Positions 6,845 through 7,004 of a stretch of DNA of 7,004 nt are shown here, piece after piece (positions within the stretch are counted from its first letter, which is position 1; the number at the start of each line of letters is the position of its first letter). The notes beneath the pieces were generated by a model, which saw nothing but the letters and a program-made list of their open reading frames with translations, was not told where the DNA came from and searched no databases. The position numbers and the translations under genes were made by a program. Source of the DNA: Candidatus Igneacidithiobacillus taiwanensis (lineage in GTDB: Bacteria; Pseudomonadota; Gammaproteobacteria; Acidithiobacillales; Acidithiobacillaceae); NCBI GenBank assembly GCA_002341825.1, contig DDOU01000132.1, forward strand, positions 4,552-11,555, in the 5' to 3' direction.

Positions 6845-6866
6845 ACTTAGGAAATACTTAGGAAAA
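6845..6866. promoter_or_regulatory. Perfect 11-bp-period direct repeat, putative response-regulator box shared by divergent promoters
   Basis: On the plus strand ACTTAGGAAA occurs twice, at 6845-6854 and 6856-6865, an identical 10-mer with an 11-bp period. Read on the minus strand it is CCTAAG-N5-CCTAAG, similar to the PmrA box YTTAAK-N5-YTTAAK and to the element at 4028-4044. It covers the -35 region of the minus-strand glycosyltransferase promoter. It also ends 6 bases before the -35 of the plus-strand Tat gene. Repeats with one-turn spacing are the classic target of OmpR-family dimers. That the regulator encoded at 2958-3629 binds here is inference from the matching architecture. Confidence 0.7.
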
Positions 6867-6872
6867 CGACAG

Positions 6873-6900
6873 TTGACTTTCTACTTATTGCAGGTGTTAT
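6873..6900 (+). promoter_or_regulatory. Sigma70-type promoter of the Tat-exported protein gene
   Basis: TTGACT (6873-6878) matches the -35 consensus at 5 of 6 positions. After 16 bases comes TGTTAT (6895-6900), matching the -10 at 4 of 6. Transcription would start near 6907, about 35 bases before the ATG. The direct repeat lies immediately upstream, in a position suited to activation. Confidence 0.6.
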
Positions 6901-6929
6901 GGTGCGAATGGCTATCCCTTTCCTGCCTT

Positions 6930-6934
6930 GGAGG
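6930..6934 (+). promoter_or_regulatory. Ribosome binding site of the Tat-exported protein gene
   Basis: GGAGG with a 7-base spacer to the ATG at 6942. This near-ideal site supports the start and excludes the out-of-frame ATG at 6899. Confidence 0.8.
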
Positions 6935-6941
6935 CTTTCCC

Positions 6942-7004
6942 ATGTCGAAGGACAAGCATTTCGCACTTTCCCGCCGGCGCTTTCTTACCCTGGGTGCCAG
7001 CAGC
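6942..7004 (+). CDS. N-terminus of a Tat-exported protein, identity unknown
   Basis: Only 21 codons are inside the window: Met-Ser-Lys-Asp-Lys-His-Phe-Ala-Leu, then SRRRFLTLGASS. The S-R-R-x-F-L pattern is a canonical twin-arginine motif followed by the start of a hydrophobic stretch. The protein should therefore be folded in the cytoplasm, often with a cofactor, and exported to the periplasm by TatABC. It has its own promoter and Shine-Dalgarno and is divergent from the glycosyltransferase operon. Given the nearby efflux genes, a multicopper oxidase such as CopA or CueO is one candidate, but nothing in these residues distinguishes it from other Tat substrates. Confidence 0.75.
   Translation, partial: MSKDKHFALSRRRFLTLGASS

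Noticed and set aside
6899..7004. ATG at 6899 opening a frame to the window end
   Set aside because: It overlaps the predicted -10, lies before the predicted transcript start, has no Shine-Dalgarno, and is out of frame with the Tat signal.

Overview
The window looks like part of a Gram-negative (proteobacterial) chromosome. It encodes an outer-membrane TolC-type lipoprotein, a periplasmic adaptor, an OmpR/QseB-type two-component pair and a pair of lipid-linked sugar glycosyltransferases. The style resembles acidophilic sulfur oxidisers of the Acidithiobacillus kind, but that is an impression, not something shown by a marker gene.

Bases 1-3964, minus strand, form one tight operon reading right to left: a small secreted PepSY protein, an OmpR-family response regulator, a QseC/PmrB-type sensor kinase, a TolC-family outer-membrane lipoprotein, and an RND periplasmic adaptor cut off by the window edge. 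Three successive junctions are 4-base ATGA overlaps, so the sensor system and the efflux machinery appear translationally coupled. An RND pump gene is expected just left of the window.

Bases 4063-6766, minus strand, hold a second operon of visibly lower GC. A GtrB/DPM-like family 2 glycosyltransferase makes a polyprenyl-phosphate sugar. An ArnT-like (GT83/PMT) membrane glycosyltransferase, whose start overlaps the end of the first gene by 8 bases, would move that sugar onto an envelope lipid. The right end (6942-7004, plus strand) is the start of a Tat-exported protein transcribed divergently.

The most interesting signal is regulatory. Upstream of both minus-strand operons lies the same element: two CTAAG/CTAAT half-sites exactly 11 bp apart, followed after exactly 10 bp by a -10 hexamer. 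The pattern resembles a PmrA box, and in the second case it also sits just upstream of the -35 of the divergent Tat gene. I infer that the response regulator encoded here autoregulates its own PepSY/sensor/efflux operon and controls the glycosyltransferase pair and the Tat protein. That would join metal or acid sensing, efflux and envelope-lipid modification in one circuit.

There are no RNA genes, CRISPR arrays, insertion sequences or gene-free stretches over 300 bases. The two intergenic gaps (3965-4062 and 6767-6941) are regulatory.
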